From positions 21,218,502-21,282,501 of the forward strand of contig CM067570.1 of NCBI GenBank assembly GCA_034336665.1: a DNA stretch of 64,000 bases, given 5' to 3'. The DNA is from Luscinia megarhynchos (Eukaryota; Chordata; Aves; Passeriformes; Turdidae). Below the pieces are notes generated by a model. That model was not told the origin of the DNA. It saw only the letters and a list, made by a program, of their open reading frames with translations, and did not search any database. Numbering within the stretch: the stretch's first letter is position 1; the number at the start of each line of letters is the position of its first letter. This document shows positions 26,801 to 39,800 of this stretch, piece after piece. Position numbers and translations under genes: made by a program.

Positions 26801-29800
26801 GAAATTTGGAATGAAAATTGCTAAAATAAAATTAAATGGGCTACCCTTAGATTTCATCTGGAACTCTAGCTCACCCACTTCAATTTTTCAGACAGTTTTT
26901 TCATGTTGGAAGTGCCTTTCTTTTCTGTGTTTGTTGTACAGCATGCAGTGCATTTTGGTAATAAGCAATAACTAAAATAATTCAATCTTAATTACTTTGA
27001 TCATTCATTGTCTAGCCATAGGAAACTATCAAGGAGTTTCCAGTTATATTTGGAATAGAGATACTAGGAAGTGAGATAATTATCCAGCTCAGCTCTACTC
27101 TCATCCCATTAGCCAATTTTGAAGTATAAACTTGAAGTAATGCTAATAAAGGTAATTGAGATGCAAGATTAACCTCATCCAAATTTCTACAGCCATGAAT
27201 TTCTTCCCACTATGCAAATGCAAACACACCACTGCAACCCCACCAGCAACCAACAAGTATTCTACTCACATCCAACTTCAGCTGAAATGTCTGCGGCATT
27301 TATTTTTGCTTTAGCACCTTTGGTTTGTACAGTTGTACTTTTGTACAGTTTCCTTCTTTCTTTCCTTCAAACTTCCAGCTGCAATTCTGCTGACTGGACT
27401 GCATCAAAGCAGAGGCAATCCATGCAAGCAGTGGGCCATGAGGAGTACAGGGTCCTGCAGCACCTGGCTCAAAGGGAAGGTTGGGGTGCAGCAGCAGTAG
27501 CAAGAGCAGCTGATGGGGCTGACACAGGAGGAGCTGAGCCTGCCTTACCTGTGGCAGTTCTGGTGAGGGATAACACTGAGCCTTCCTCTCCCAGGTCACT
27601 GCAACATAACCACCTCTCTCTCACATGTCTGCAGACAGCCTCCTCACACAAACTAATCCCTTGTGCTTGGCTCTAAGGGACACCAGCAAACTGGGAGGGG
27701 GCTGGTGGCCAGAACCTGCACAACCTATGTGCCATAAGATCAGCTTGTTTGCTCCCCAGCCAAGGCCCACTTGCTTTGTCTTTTCTCAAGAGTGAGACAA
27801 GTCTCTGTACCATGGGAACCAGGAGAACACATACAAGAAGGGAAGGAGGTGACTGACCTATTTAAGTTGCTCAAGCAAAACTTGCTGAAAAATAAAGAAG
27901 CAGCAAAGAATGGGAAACAAAAATGGTTTCAGATAATCATCATGTCTAGTGAAATGCCCAAAGTCACAGAGAGCTAAGAAAAACACTAAAGAAAAACGAA
28001 GTCATACTTTAATGAAGAACTTCTGCACTTAAAAAAACCAAACCAAAACCTCCATACAGAATAAGCAAATTATTTTGAACCATCACAGGCATATAGTTTT
28101 CTCAACTTTTGTTCAAACTTTTCATCCCAGATCTATTTGAAGTTCATTACATTCTCTGTTAAAACTTAGGTGGAAGGACTTTACGTATTCTGAATCCCTA
28201 CATGGAATCCTATCACAATGAGAACAAATCTAACATGAACAGACACTGCAAGAATAACAGAAAACACCACCATGCTTACACAAACAGACATCCTATAGCT
28301 GGGCACTCCTTACTTCATTGCTTGTGTGCCAAAGACCAAAGAGAAACAGAAATAATTTTCCTTAAGCAAGACTTGAATGAGTACTTGAAACTTCAACTTT
28401 TCCTTGTTATCTCTGTTAGAGTCCTTACAATTACATATACACTTCTTTTTGTTATGTTTCATGACAGCTTCCCAGAATCTATGAATAACAGTGTGGTAAG
28501 ATTTTTTAAAGGATGTGCATATTTTTAAGGAAAATGAAAAATAGGATAAGACTGTGGTGTTCAACCTTTACTATACTGCATGATGGATATAGAGCAGCTC
28601 TGCAAGAATTTATGAATACTGCATGCTGACCTGGTTATTGAAATGTTTATTGTTTGACTATATTGACTTAAATCAACAGGACTATTGCAGAAATAGTGAG
28701 AAATTACTCAAAAAAGATGCCCCAATATAGCTTCTTAGAGCTAGTTAAGAGAAAATTTTCCCAAGTATTTCCTGTGAAGATTCTGCCTTCTGAACAAAGC
28801 AAGGGTATAAGCCTTTCTTGCCACATGAAGCCACGTTTGGAAGCAGAATAAGGAGCACTCATGTTGTGTATAGATAGGAAGCCAAGAGGGAGTTGTTCAC
28901 ACAGGGGACATCTGCCAAAGCATTTAGATTTTTTCATGCTTTGTTTGAGCTTAGAAATTGATAAATTTATAGGCAAAGCTGAGAGACAGGTAGAATTTCA
29001 AAGTTAGCTTTTTTTTTTAACTTCAAATTTTAAATTTGTGTAACTAAATAAAAATACTTGGCCATTACCAGTATTTTAATTTGGACATATCCCCAGCTAG
29101 AGAAGCATGACTATGAACCCAGGGCAGGGTCCTGGCCTCCTGCACTGTTCTGAGCATTTATTTTTGCCACGTAAATGAAAACAAAACATCTGCCAATTAG
29201 TCACATTAAACTAGAACTTGGAACAACAACAATGTGCTTTAAAATGAAAATCAGCTTTTTTATTTGGTTTTGCTTGATTATTTTTCTTCACAAAAGACTC
29301 AGTTTTTGCAGGAAAAGAAAAAAAATATTTAGTGTCAATATTGTTGTGAAATGATTACGTTTTGAGAGTTATTTCTGTAATACATGACAGAAAATAAAAC
29401 TTGAAATCCATAGCTGAAAATTATTGCAATTACTTGATTAGAAAGATACAACATACTAAGAGTATAAGATTAAGAAAATTGTTACTAAATTTTGTATTGA
29501 GAACTATGATTCAATTGCAGAGGATTATCATTTTAATAGGACATTTTCTATTTGTGTGATTGTTTCTAGGAACTTTACTTTCTTAGTAGTGTCATTGGAG
29601 TGAAAGAAAATAAAATTATTATTAGGAATTATTTGGGCATATCTCCCTGCATATAATAAAAGTTTTCATTCAAAGGAAAACCTTTAAGTGCACTTAGCAC
29701 ACATTCACTTACCAAAACCAGAGAGAAATAAAACTTCAGTCAATGCAGTTATCAAAACTTCTGATGCAGACACCAAAAGATGTACACACCAGGCACAGAA

Positions 29801-31884
29801 CCCCACCAAAATGAAAACCAGCAGAGCACCCAGATGCAGTCCTGGTGCTGTCAGACAGAACTAGGTGGCAGACAGGTGTTGGAAAGCTGTGAGTGCTGAT
29901 GCCTGGCTTGCCCATCCCAGCCCCAGGGCTGGAGGGCATCAGGAATAGGCATGAGGTGAGGTCTGGCTGCAGACCAGCAGAGGACAACACAGAACACCTT
30001 TGCTCCTTAATAATTTTCTGGGTGATATGTATTTAGCTAATCATGAAATTCCTGTCACATCTGGCCAATCTCACTATCACCCTGATCATTAAACACTCCC
30101 TCTTGATTCTACTCCCAGCAGGAGTGAGCAGGAAGGGCAGCACAAACTGAAGCAGGCATCCTTTCAGTCAGCTGTGCACAGGTACCTTTGCCATCTGCTT
30201 TCCTCTGGGCGGCTGCACTGCCCTCTGCAAAGGGCTGTACCCTGAAACCAGGCTGGGTGCAAAGACTCAGTGGTTTATGTTGCAAGACATTTTGTCAAGA
30301 GCAGACGACAGGAGGGCTCCAAAGCTGGTGTGGGTAACACAGAGACTTGAGGAGCCAGCTGTCAGCCACAGGTACCACAGAGGGTCTCCAGGTGGCTGAG
30401 CAGAGGGGCTCATCCCCCTCCTGTGTGACACTGCCAGGGGAGGCACTCAACCTGGAAAGCTTCAGGTGGCCACTTGCAAGGTGGTGCTTGGGGGGCTTGG
30501 GAGAGTCTGGTACTTGTTCCTTCACACCCAGCCCCAAAGCAGACAACTCTCATACCTCCCCAGACATTCTGCAAAAGCTGCACTTTTAATAGGGCTTGCA
30601 AAAAGACTAAGGGTTTGCTTCTCAAATAAAGAAGGGATGAAAGGAACTTTCCTGGGGTTGTGCTGGCTCAATTCCTGTTTGATTGACTGCTCATGCTGTT
30701 GCAATGGTGGTTATTAGAGCTGGTAAAAAACACAATTTCTCTCCCACAGGAATTTCCTACACTTCAACATTTGTTTTCATTCTGAAACAGCATTAAGTAT
30801 TTCAAAATAATGAATACTTTCATAGAATGAATGGCCCTAAAATAAATTAAAACATGTCATTGTGCATGGGCACATTTTCAGCCCAAAGGTCTCTCCTCTT
30901 TTCTCCCCTAGCCAGTCACAAGGGTTTACAAGAATTTTATTTTCAGATTCATCATTTCAGTATTCTAGCTGATTGCTATTCCTTGGGAAGACCAGAGTGC
31001 AACACTGAGCTGCCACCACACTGCTTCCCCCCTCCTTAAGTTCCCCAGTCTGCTCAAATCCAAGAGATCTTGGGAACATAAAGCAATCATTTGAATATTT
31101 CTCCAGAAAACTCATGAAGCACTGGGCTGGCAACAGCCAGGTTCTACACACTCATTTGCTTACTGTCCTGTTATAGGGTGCACTAAAATGAGAGAGGAGG
31201 TTATTAAAAATTGTGAGCCCTTGTGTTCTTGGTTGTCAAACAGTCACTTGGTTCTACAGACAGCCCAGGCAGTGCACAGCAGTCTTTACCCAGAACTAAC
31301 ACAATTGCACTCCTTGCCCAGCTGCAGTGCACAATTTGTGACAAAAACCATCTTTAATCTAACATAGCAGCATTTTGAGGGAAGAGGAGGATGTGAGAGC
31401 CAGCTGGCAGGAATAGGCATGTGATGACCTGCAGGAGTTCTCCAGCATGACAATTGCTGCCTTGCTCTTCCCCCTTTAAAGCACACGTAGCCTAAAGTGG
31501 CATTCTGCTCCTCTTTAAGGACACACATGAAGGAACCAACTGTTCTACCTTCACACCCTTCGAGGTTCCAAGGAGAGCCTTGCCACCACCTTGCACCATT
31601 CACCCCTCAGTCACAGATCCTCCCATCCCTGGCTAAACCATACAGCATGAAGGACAGCATTACTGCCTCACAGCCTACCAGGTGGAATGCAGCTGCACAA
31701 GTGTCTCTTGGCTTAAAATAGTCTTTATGAAAAGCTCTGCTTTAAGGAAATAATGGTAGCAAGGCAATGTCAGGTTTTGCTCTTGTTGAAGAACAAAATC
31801 TAACAAGGGTGGTTGTCAGCTATTATGCTTTTGTACTGAAAAATTGTACAATCCTTTTAAGTTACATATAATGATTTTATAGCC

Positions 31885-31931
31885 TTTTAACAAGAGGAGC
31901 ACCACTGGGTAGAATTTTAACAAGAGAAGCA
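31885..31931. repeat. 17-base direct repeat, 30-base period
   Basis: TTTTAACAAGAGGAGCA at 31885 and TTTTAACAAGAGAAGCA at 31915 differ at one base. The piece between them is not repeated. It could be a local duplication. Confidence 0.75.
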
Positions 31932-32224
31932 GGATTGGCAATTTATTAATTTATTTTAAAACAGCTGAATTCCCCAAGTTCTTCTTTGATTTAAGCCACG
32001 GCCTGTATTACAAACAGAAGGTATTATAAGCATCTAAAGTAGCCATGGTTTTGATAAAACTCTCTTAAGTAATGATGATCCTGCAGCACTCAGACAAGTC
32101 AGGGGTCAATATGACCTTATTTGCCAGGGCCTTTCATTAGGAACACTCTTTCTGCAGTACCATACTTCTGGTACCTCTGAATACACAGAGGATTCATGCT
32201 TCAGTTCTGCATGTATTAAGAATG

Positions 32225-32345
32225 CAGCCATAGCAACTACTAGCATTAATGAACTATTTGCTTATGCAGTAATAATTAACTTCCATTACATTACTTTGTG
32301 TGATTACTTTCTTAATTGCCTGAATTATGCATCCATTTAATATTT
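32225..32345. promoter_or_regulatory. candidate enhancer dense in POU/homeodomain-like sites
   Basis: ATTAATGAAC, TATGCAGTAATAATTAAC, GTGTGATTAC, TTAATTGCCTG and AATTATGCATCC lie within about 100 bases, a higher density of varied TAAT/ATGCA sites than in neighbouring AT-rich DNA. No alignment is available. Confidence 0.28.
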
Positions 32346-33528
32346 AATAACCATTCTCAGAAATCAGACACTGGTAAAAAAAAACAAATTGCTCACAGTT
32401 TCCTTGCAATAATTAAGCTCACAAGAATAAATGAAACCTTTTAAAAATGAATGCCTTGTGATTATATCCTTGCATATAGAGCAAGATCCTAAATTAGCTA
32501 TTTATTAAGTCTAAATTTAAGACCAAATAGTACATTTTTCACTTACGCCTTGGGAAATCAACCTATACAATACCTGACATCACCAGCATAATTAAGTGCC
32601 ATCTATTTACTTTGAGAGTCACGAATTCTGCATTAGTATTTAGAACATTCAGAAGTGTGTGTGGGGAAATATTTTAGAATGCTTCCTTGGAAAAAATAGC
32701 GTTTTCTTTACCTGAGGTAGCTGCTTAGCTGTGCTTAAAGTACTGGAAAGATCTGTGAAGCATAAATAGCCTTCTGATGGGGAGAGTTGGGAAGGAATTT
32801 TTTTTCTGGTCATGTTTTAATTTACATACAAACAATGGAAATACATTTATACAGCCTGAGGTCAGGCTTATCAAACAGGATGAAATTCATTTTTGTATAT
32901 GAAAATAATGTTTACAATCAAAAACAAGCAGTCTGATCTACTTCTTTTTTCATGTTGTCATCTGTCTCTGTGCCCTCATGCCCTGCTAGCACCCAAGCAA
33001 AGCCACATGCTGATTTGCAAAGTGATAATGCCATTACATTTTCTCACACCAGCTTTGTTTCCCAATGGTTTGCAATGCAGTCACCAGCTTATATAAAATG
33101 TGCAACTGTTTTATTAGACATTGTTTTGATGAATAGAGTCTACTGAGCTGGACAGTACTGGTGACCTGTTGTGAGTTGTTTATATTTTGCCTTTTTTGCT
33201 CTCTGAAGTTGCATTTGCAAAACTGCTCTGCTATTCCACATTGATTATAGCAGCTGTGCACAGATGTGTTTATCTGAACCACAACACAGCTCTGCTGAAG
33301 CTACAGGGGGACCAGCATGTTACTCCCTCTCTGTTCCCAGACACATTCACTACAAATAAAATGTGTACAGTGAAAACCATTCCGGGCATCCTGCACCCAA
33401 ATACACCTAATCAATAAATAAAATAGCTGAAGGGCTTAATTGCCAAGAGGTGGGTGAAGGAGGAGTGCCTGCTCTCCCCCTTGCCCATACAGGTGGATCA
33501 TTTTCAGCCAGATGCACAGGAGGCTGCA

Positions 33529-33550
33529 GGGAGCCAGGGAGGGAGCAGGG
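33529..33550 (+). other. G-quadruplex motif
   Basis: Four GGG runs (33529, 33537, 33541 and 33548) are separated by loops of 5, 1 and 4 bases. It sits just upstream of the candidate regulatory block at 33.64 kb. Confidence 0.7.
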
Positions 33551-33639
33551 CACAGCTCCCATTTGGGGTGTCAGGAGCCAGCTGTGGCTGCTAGCCCGAG
33601 CTCCCAAACCGAGCTAAGCCTATGCCAGTCTCCCTGGCT

Positions 33640-33860
33640 GCTGCTACAGTGGGCAGCATCATTAGGATTTGCTTTTTAAATGATCTCTCAGCCTGTAAGT
33701 CTGAGAGCTGCTAGCAAAGCAAGGTTAGAAAGAAAATGATGGCAGCATGTTGATGCTTCACAGACCTCATGATAGTTTCCGTCTGTCATTATTTACGTCT
33801 GACTAGATGCGTCATGTCAGCTACCTAGAAAGCACTTTAATATGAAGCTCTTGTTTTCCT
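33640..33860. promoter_or_regulatory. candidate regulatory block with CRE/AP-1-like sites
   Basis: Retained CpGs occur inside motif-like strings: ATTTACGTCTGAC and AGATGCGTCATGTCAGC. Upstream is a GGCAGCATCATTAGG string, and GATGGCAGCATG echoes it 85 bases later. It directly follows the G-quadruplex motif and GC-rich patch at 33.4-33.6 kb. Confidence 0.28.
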
Positions 33861-33954
33861 CTGCTTTTTCACATCCAGACTGGGTATTATTATTTTTTTT
33901 GCATCACTACACTTAGGTGAAGCTTGCTTCAATCTCTCTGTAATGACACACAAA

Positions 33955-34075
33955 GAAATAAAAATTGTTTCGCTCGTGTTATTATACATGCTCCTATTCT
34001 AACAGACCTCTTTGACATTGTTCACAAAATGGTGAATTTAAATCAATAAACAGACATCTATCAAAAGGTCAACTT
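33955..34075. promoter_or_regulatory. candidate regulatory block with a paired SOX-like site
   Basis: GACATTGTTCACAAAATGG contains two inverted SOX-like half-sites. It is followed by AAATCAATAAACAG (forkhead- or homeodomain-like) and preceded by a CpG-bearing TTTCGCTCGTG. It lies about 100 bases from the CRE-like block, and the two may be one element. Confidence 0.22.
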
Positions 34076-36405
34076 AATTTTATTCTTTCAGCTTTTTTTA
34101 CCAATATTTTAAGCAAAATAATTTCTTCCTTTAGTTTTCAGTAAATACTCTATTGGTAGATTACAGCAGCCACTGGTTATTTTAATGGCTGATGGTATTT
34201 AGTAGTTCAATTAACATTTTATTAATACTGCTTTATAATGTGATGAGTTCTGTCAGAGTCAATGTAAATAAGGTTACAGCTATCAAGTATATGTCAGTTT
34301 TGCCATTATTCTACCTCTTGGCAATTCAGATTCAAAGGATTCACGGGCACTGCTTTGGGATGAAATGTGTAATTCACTCCTGAGTAATACAGCCAGCCCT
34401 GAATTCCATCTGATAACTTTTTACAAGGATAGCAGCTCATGTCATGGAGAGGGATCAAATCCTTCCAGGCTTCTGGCAGACAAAGCTCTAGCTCAGAGAT
34501 ACTGTGTCTAAGCATGTGTTCCCATCCTGAATGGACTTTAAAACCCATCCCTCTGCTATTTACCAGGGAGGTACTCAGCCACAACATTTTTATTTGTGTC
34601 CCAAAAAATGGCAGTTCAATCATTCTGTGGCCTGACTTTGCTGTATAATCATATGAACTTATTAATACAACCTTTTCTAATCCTTTAACTCAGCAAGCCT
34701 GCAGTTGTATCTTCTCATTTTGCCCTTCTGTGAAATTTAGGGACAAGCTTTATCCATGCTTTCATTTGTCTGATATGTGTGGGATCTTGCACTCTTCAGT
34801 ACAATAAAACAATTAACCATGTAATATTGCCAAAATCATTCAATAATATTTGATCCACTGAATTTTGCTCACTTTTGTTTCACTTTCACACATTAGAAAG
34901 TACCTTTAACAAGTTAATGGTATATTTGTCTACATTTTGGACTTTCTTATGATTATATTTCTTTCTTAAAAGTAAAACTGGAAGGGTAAACTATTTTTGT
35001 TTCATAAGTATCTCACATTGTGATCTTTAAAATTTAGTAGGGCATCTAGGCTTTAGTAAACATTACTTATACAAAGGAAATTTTAAAGTTCATGAAGTTT
35101 TCCCACTCATCTTCTCAAAGAGAAGTTTTGTTTGTTTTTTAATAGCAAGTTAACGTTTACCAAATCAAAAACCATTTTCTCTTAGTCACTAAAATAACAT
35201 CTACCTTTACATGAGCTCCAGGCAAACAAACAAAAGATAATGCTTTCCAAAGTTACAGGTACAACTAGCTCATCTGCTCTTTGAGTTGAATTCAACAGGT
35301 ACAGTAAGTGCATTTGTGGGTTCCTGAAAAGCCCACACATAGATCACAACTATTAGAAAAGTACTGGATTTTTTACATTCTCCAAGAAATTTAATCAAAG
35401 GAATTTTAAGCTCAGAATAATGTATAAATGGCTCACTTCACATAGCAGTTATTCATCATTTGTGTAATTTGATTGGTTGCCTAAATCTTAGGATCTCTTT
35501 CTCTGTTGCTCAATGGGGTGATATTAGCCCTACAAAGACACTGCTGATTTGTTTCTATGGACAAGCTCCTAATGGTTAACTCTGTGGGAAGCATTAAATG
35601 GGTTTTCCTTTACTCTGAAATAACCTGTAGGGCTCTGACTGAACTTTGTGAACAGGAGCTTAGCACCCCTCTGCCTTTCCCAGCATCATAACAGGGAGAA
35701 CCACACATCATCATGAACATAGTGAGAATGAGCTCTTACTTATGGACAGACTGAAAGGCTTTCATAGGAATCAAATCCATTTTCCAATACTGGCTCTTAA
35801 ATTGTGAAGTGTTGCAAAGGAAACACTGAATATAAATTTGCTCACTATCAACAAGACAATTACCCCAAATCTCCTCTTTTTTGTAGTTTATGGTGACAAC
35901 ATCAATATTTTTTCTGAAGAAACCTTATTTCACCTCTTATTTGGATCTCATACAATACAGTTCAGTCCTCATGCTTAGAATTTCTCTCATGTGATCTGCA
36001 TTTGCCCAGCATTTTCTGGGCAATATCTGTGGTAATTACTGTAGAGCACCAGGTGACACCAATAGCTCTGGATGGTCCCCAAAGTCTATAGATTATAGAT
36101 TGGGTTGCTCCTGAGGTTTTTATGGGTTTGATTTTCAGGTTTTGGGATTTTTTTTCTTGCAAGTGCTGCCATGTAAAGGGTCTGAACTGATTTGAAGATT
36201 GCACTGGAGTCCTGCATTTCAGGATTCAGTGGTGGGCAGTGCAGATGCCCATGGGAGGATACACTGCTGCTGGAGCAGGCAGTTCTGTGTGAGGCAGGAT
36301 GGGGACCTTTCACCAGCAGAAAACAGAGGGTGTTTGGTGACCAGCTTCTCTGTTTTCCCCTTCACCTGGAATTAATGCTTGGCTGACAATTAACTGACAG
36401 TCCCC
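34076..36405. other. non-coding DNA upstream of the CpG island
   Basis: The DNA is AT-rich with chance frames up to about 105 codons. No transposon or exon is recognised. Confidence 0.65.
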
Positions 36406-36457
36406 ACAAAAAAAAACAAAACAAAAAAAAACAAAACAAAACAAAAAAAAAAAAACC
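36406..36457. repeat. A-rich (CAAAA)n-like simple repeat
   Basis: Runs of A are broken by single C residues, in an ACAAAACAAAA pattern, over about 50 bases. It sits about 100 bases upstream of the CpG island. Confidence 0.9.
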
Positions 36458-36554
36458 AACCCTGCTAGGTGCTAAAAAAAACTATGAGAACCTGCATTTC
36501 CATTTAAAGCCCAAGAGCCTCCTAAATCACTCTTTCTCCTTTGTTTAACTTCGT

Positions 36555-36880
36555 AGGGTTTGAAATCCAAACGCGGAGCTCCAGCTTTTTGGCGGCTCCA
36601 GGCGCTGAGCGCATCCCGGGCTGCTCGGCGTCTCTTCGGCGGGGATGCACCGACGCAAAGCAGCGCAGCGCTGGATCCGCGCACTCGGCGGTGCCTCTCC
36701 GCGGCTCGGAGGAGCCTTTCCCCCGGCAGAGAGCCCTGCGGTCCCGCCGCAGCCAGCGGTAGGTGGCAGCCGAGCCCCTGAGCTCCCCATCGCCCTCCGG
36801 CACCAGCAGCGGCGCCCAGCGCCGTCCTCTCGGCGTTTAAAGGCATCACTCCCGAAACCTCGGGCTGTGGAGGCAGCAGT
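36555..36880 (+). promoter_or_regulatory. CpG island, candidate promoter and first exon
   Basis: This is the only strong CpG island in the window, with about 37 CpG dinucleotides in roughly 290 bases, against near-absence on both sides. All six frames are largely open, as expected for GC-rich DNA, so the overlapping open frames are not evidence of coding. On the plus strand a good donor (CAGCG|GTAGGTGG) lies at about 36760. I saw no comparable donor on the minus strand. An ATG at 36644 opens a frame reading MHRRKAAQRW up to the donor. This fits an untranslated or coding first exon of a plus-strand transcript. No TATA box is evident. It could also be an orphan or alternative promoter. Confidence 0.6.
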
Positions 36881-39800
36881 GGATAGGAATGTGTTTTAGA
36901 GAGCCCAACAAGCCCTTAAACTCTGCTCGCTGCTTTTGAGCTTGTATGGGTCGCAGGTTTTTGAGGAGCGTTCTAAACTTATAGAAATGCTTTCTGATGT
37001 AAAGTGCCATAATTGTCCAGGACTGTCCTGACAGTCTGGGGGGATTTACCCTGCCCAGAACAGAGACAGCCCCCTCCTGGATGAGGCACAGCTGGGTGAC
37101 AGATCTGCCCACACTCACTGGCTAAAGCCAGAGCCCTTGTTTCACATACGAGACACAAAACAACCTCCCAGTGAATGAATGCTTGCTTTTCTACACACTG
37201 CACACACTGAGAAAAGCAATTTAAGATCATCTCAATCTTTTTCCTCCTATTGAAGTGGCAAATACCATTAAACCTAAGTGTCTAGCATCCAGGAAAAGTT
37301 ACACAGCAGCACAGATATGTCACACTTGCAGCAGGACTATTAATCAAAGAGGCACTCTCCATGCACACACAGGCTCTCAGTATTCCTCCTAATGGGTCAG
37401 CATCAGTAAGTCCTCAGTTGTCTTACACAGCAATATTCAGCAATACTCCAATGACAGATACGACTACAATTTGGTCATACTTCATAAAATCATACTTCAT
37501 ACTCGACAAAATATTGGCAGTTTCATGAAACTTTTCTAAGTAAAATTCTTTTATTGTATTCATCACCACATGCATCCAGTAAACCAAAACTAAACTGAGA
37601 CAGACATTTTCAAATTTCTAGAACCAAAAGTAAGTGCATCTCCAGTTATAAATGGCTGAAGCTATGCCACTAACTCACTTCCCAATCTCACTTTCAGTTC
37701 CCAAAATATTTTGCTCATACACAAATTTTTCTCTTGTTACTTGTTCACACTAGAGGGACTTCTGGAGAAAAATGTAAGGAGCACTGGTACATTAATGTTT
37801 CATTTTCAGATGGATCATACTGATTTTCCACTATGCTGTAAGAGCCATAAGTTTAATTTTCATTCTACAGGGAAGTACAACAGCTCTGGGAAAACATTTT
37901 TCCCCCTCTTATCTTTCCTGAGACCTTAGCTTGAGCAGAAGTTTTGAATTTTGTGAACACAGAAGTGGCCTAACTAAAGCACTTCACAGCTGTTAATTAC
38001 GTTGCACACTCAGCAGAAACATCTAAAGAACACAAGGAAACTTGACTTTTCAGAATTAAGATTACCTTGAATTTGAACAATGACTTTTGTCACAAACTGC
38101 AACAAGATGATGCAACCCAGCAAACATGCAGATCTATATATCAGATATATATGGTCAGATCTATATGGTGATATCCAAAATTATATTTCTTTTGAGAGTG
38201 TATTTCTACAAAGACTGGTATGAGCTTAATCAATTAAAGTTCAGAAATATTAAAGGGCTGACTGAGGACATTCTCCCTGTTCCAGAAATGTTTCATCAAG
38301 GGGTCAACAAAGTGAACTTAGGCCCTTGTTCTATAAGCAGAACAAAAATGAGAGATTGAAGTGCTCTTCCATGAGTTGTTGAGTGAAATACAGAGATAAC
38401 ACACACAGACCTGGGCAAACTATTACTTCTCAAAATGTTTTTATCCAAAAAAATTGAAGAAAAAGCTTTATATTACTGTAGAGTAGTAGTTTTAATTACA
38501 AGAATAAAAGAAATATTGATCATGTTTATTCTTTCAATGTTGTAGTTTTCTTTCTTCATTTTGCTTTATCCTAGAGCTACAAGACATTTCCAAACTTACA
38601 GTGAAAATTTTTAAAACCTGAATAGGACTCACTTCGAACAAAACAGTTTAAGTAGCAAACTAAACTCACCAGCTGTGACCAGCTGCTCAGAAATCATTGA
38701 TAGATCAGAACCTTTTGTTTTAATGCTGGTTACAAACTTCTGGCTCTTCCAAAAAGGATTCAGGGACCATCAGGTGGGAACAACAACAAACTCTGGATCA
38801 CACTAAAAGCAGTATTCTGACTGATACTCAGTCCTGAGCTGACAACTCTTGATGATGGGAATTCTACCATATTTCCAGTTGAACTTGTCCAAATGTGACT
38901 GGGTGAACATCTGCATCTATTTATACTGGAAAGGGGAAAGGTAGAACAACACAAACCTCTAGTAATTTATATTACCTTTAATATCACAAAAGCCATCTTA
39001 GTTGTTCAGTATCACCTTTCTGAAAAGAAAAATTCACCATGGCCATGCCAGTGTTGTTGATCAACACATTAAAACTTTGGCCCACACAATCACATGAACA
39101 TTGTCACATTCACATCATCCAATACAAACAATCCAGCAAAATACAGGCAGTCTACAAAGTCAGGGCTAAAACAATAGGTGTAAAACTAAAAAAATAAAAT
39201 TTATTTCTGCAGAGAGAAACCAGTTGGTATTGTCCTCCAAATATTATGAGTCTGTATTCAAAACAAAGTGGGTAGTAGGGGACAGCAAAGGTCATAGGAA
39301 AACTTTCTAAAGAGGTCACCAATAGCCTAAAGAGCTGCAGAGCAGTGTGGCTGGCTGCTGCTGCAGCCATACTTGCATAGAACAGCTTTTCCAGTTAATT
39401 TTAGAGTCAAGAATTCCTTATCTGAGAGGAAACAAAATACTTTACACAAGGTTTTCCTTTATAAGAACACAGTACACAGCACCACTATTTGCTATGGAAG
39501 ACACTTGTTCTGACTTTATTCTACTACTTGCCACTTGTTTCCAAATTTTCAATGTGGAGGGTTAAAAAAAAATCAAAATAACTGAAATTATGCATATGCT
39601 GTCAGGGACTGCTGTAACAAAAGTACTTTAACAAGGCTTTTATAGATCTACTAGTATGAATATTATACTGGAACAGGTCAGAGTCGACCTAAGGTTCACC
39701 AGTCAGCAAAAGCAAACTAATTTTTTTCCTCAAAACACTAGCTAGCATTGCACCAACAGTGTATTTTAAAACTTGATGCATTTCTTGACTCATTCTAAGA

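Larger units (their letters stand above)
16391..32224. other. gene-poor non-coding DNA
   Basis: It is mostly AT-rich. GC-richer, CpG-poor and CA/TG-rich patches occur at about 24.06-24.40, 27.20-27.72, 30.10-30.60 and 31.28-31.70 kb. Their composition fits old methylated, CpG-decayed sequence or degraded repeats, but I cannot assign them to a family. The 27212-27676 plus frame (154 codons) contains an acceptor-like TTCAAACTTCCAG and donor-like TTCTG|GTGAGG (27380-27562) without any recognisable protein. A block at 18.70-18.93 kb keeps CpGs and might be constrained. Confidence 0.65.

Noticed and set aside
27212..27676. 154-codon plus frame with hydrophobic start
   Set aside because: The hydrophobic part comes from T-rich DNA and the rest from a GC-rich patch. 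No domain or donor/acceptor pair is convincing.
30820..30840. TCATAGAATGAATGG, similar to an inverted CR1 end
   Set aside because: Only one repeat unit is present and the CR1 text that should follow in reverse (GGTTGGAAGGGACC-like) is absent.
36472..36899. Six overlapping Arg/Pro/Ala-rich open frames up to 125 codons
   Set aside because: Long frames on both strands and in all phases are expected in a CpG island, where stop codons are rare. None matches a known protein.
38126..38175. Irregular AGATCTATAT repeats as a possible satellite
   Set aside because: There are only two or three imperfect units, within normal low-complexity variation.
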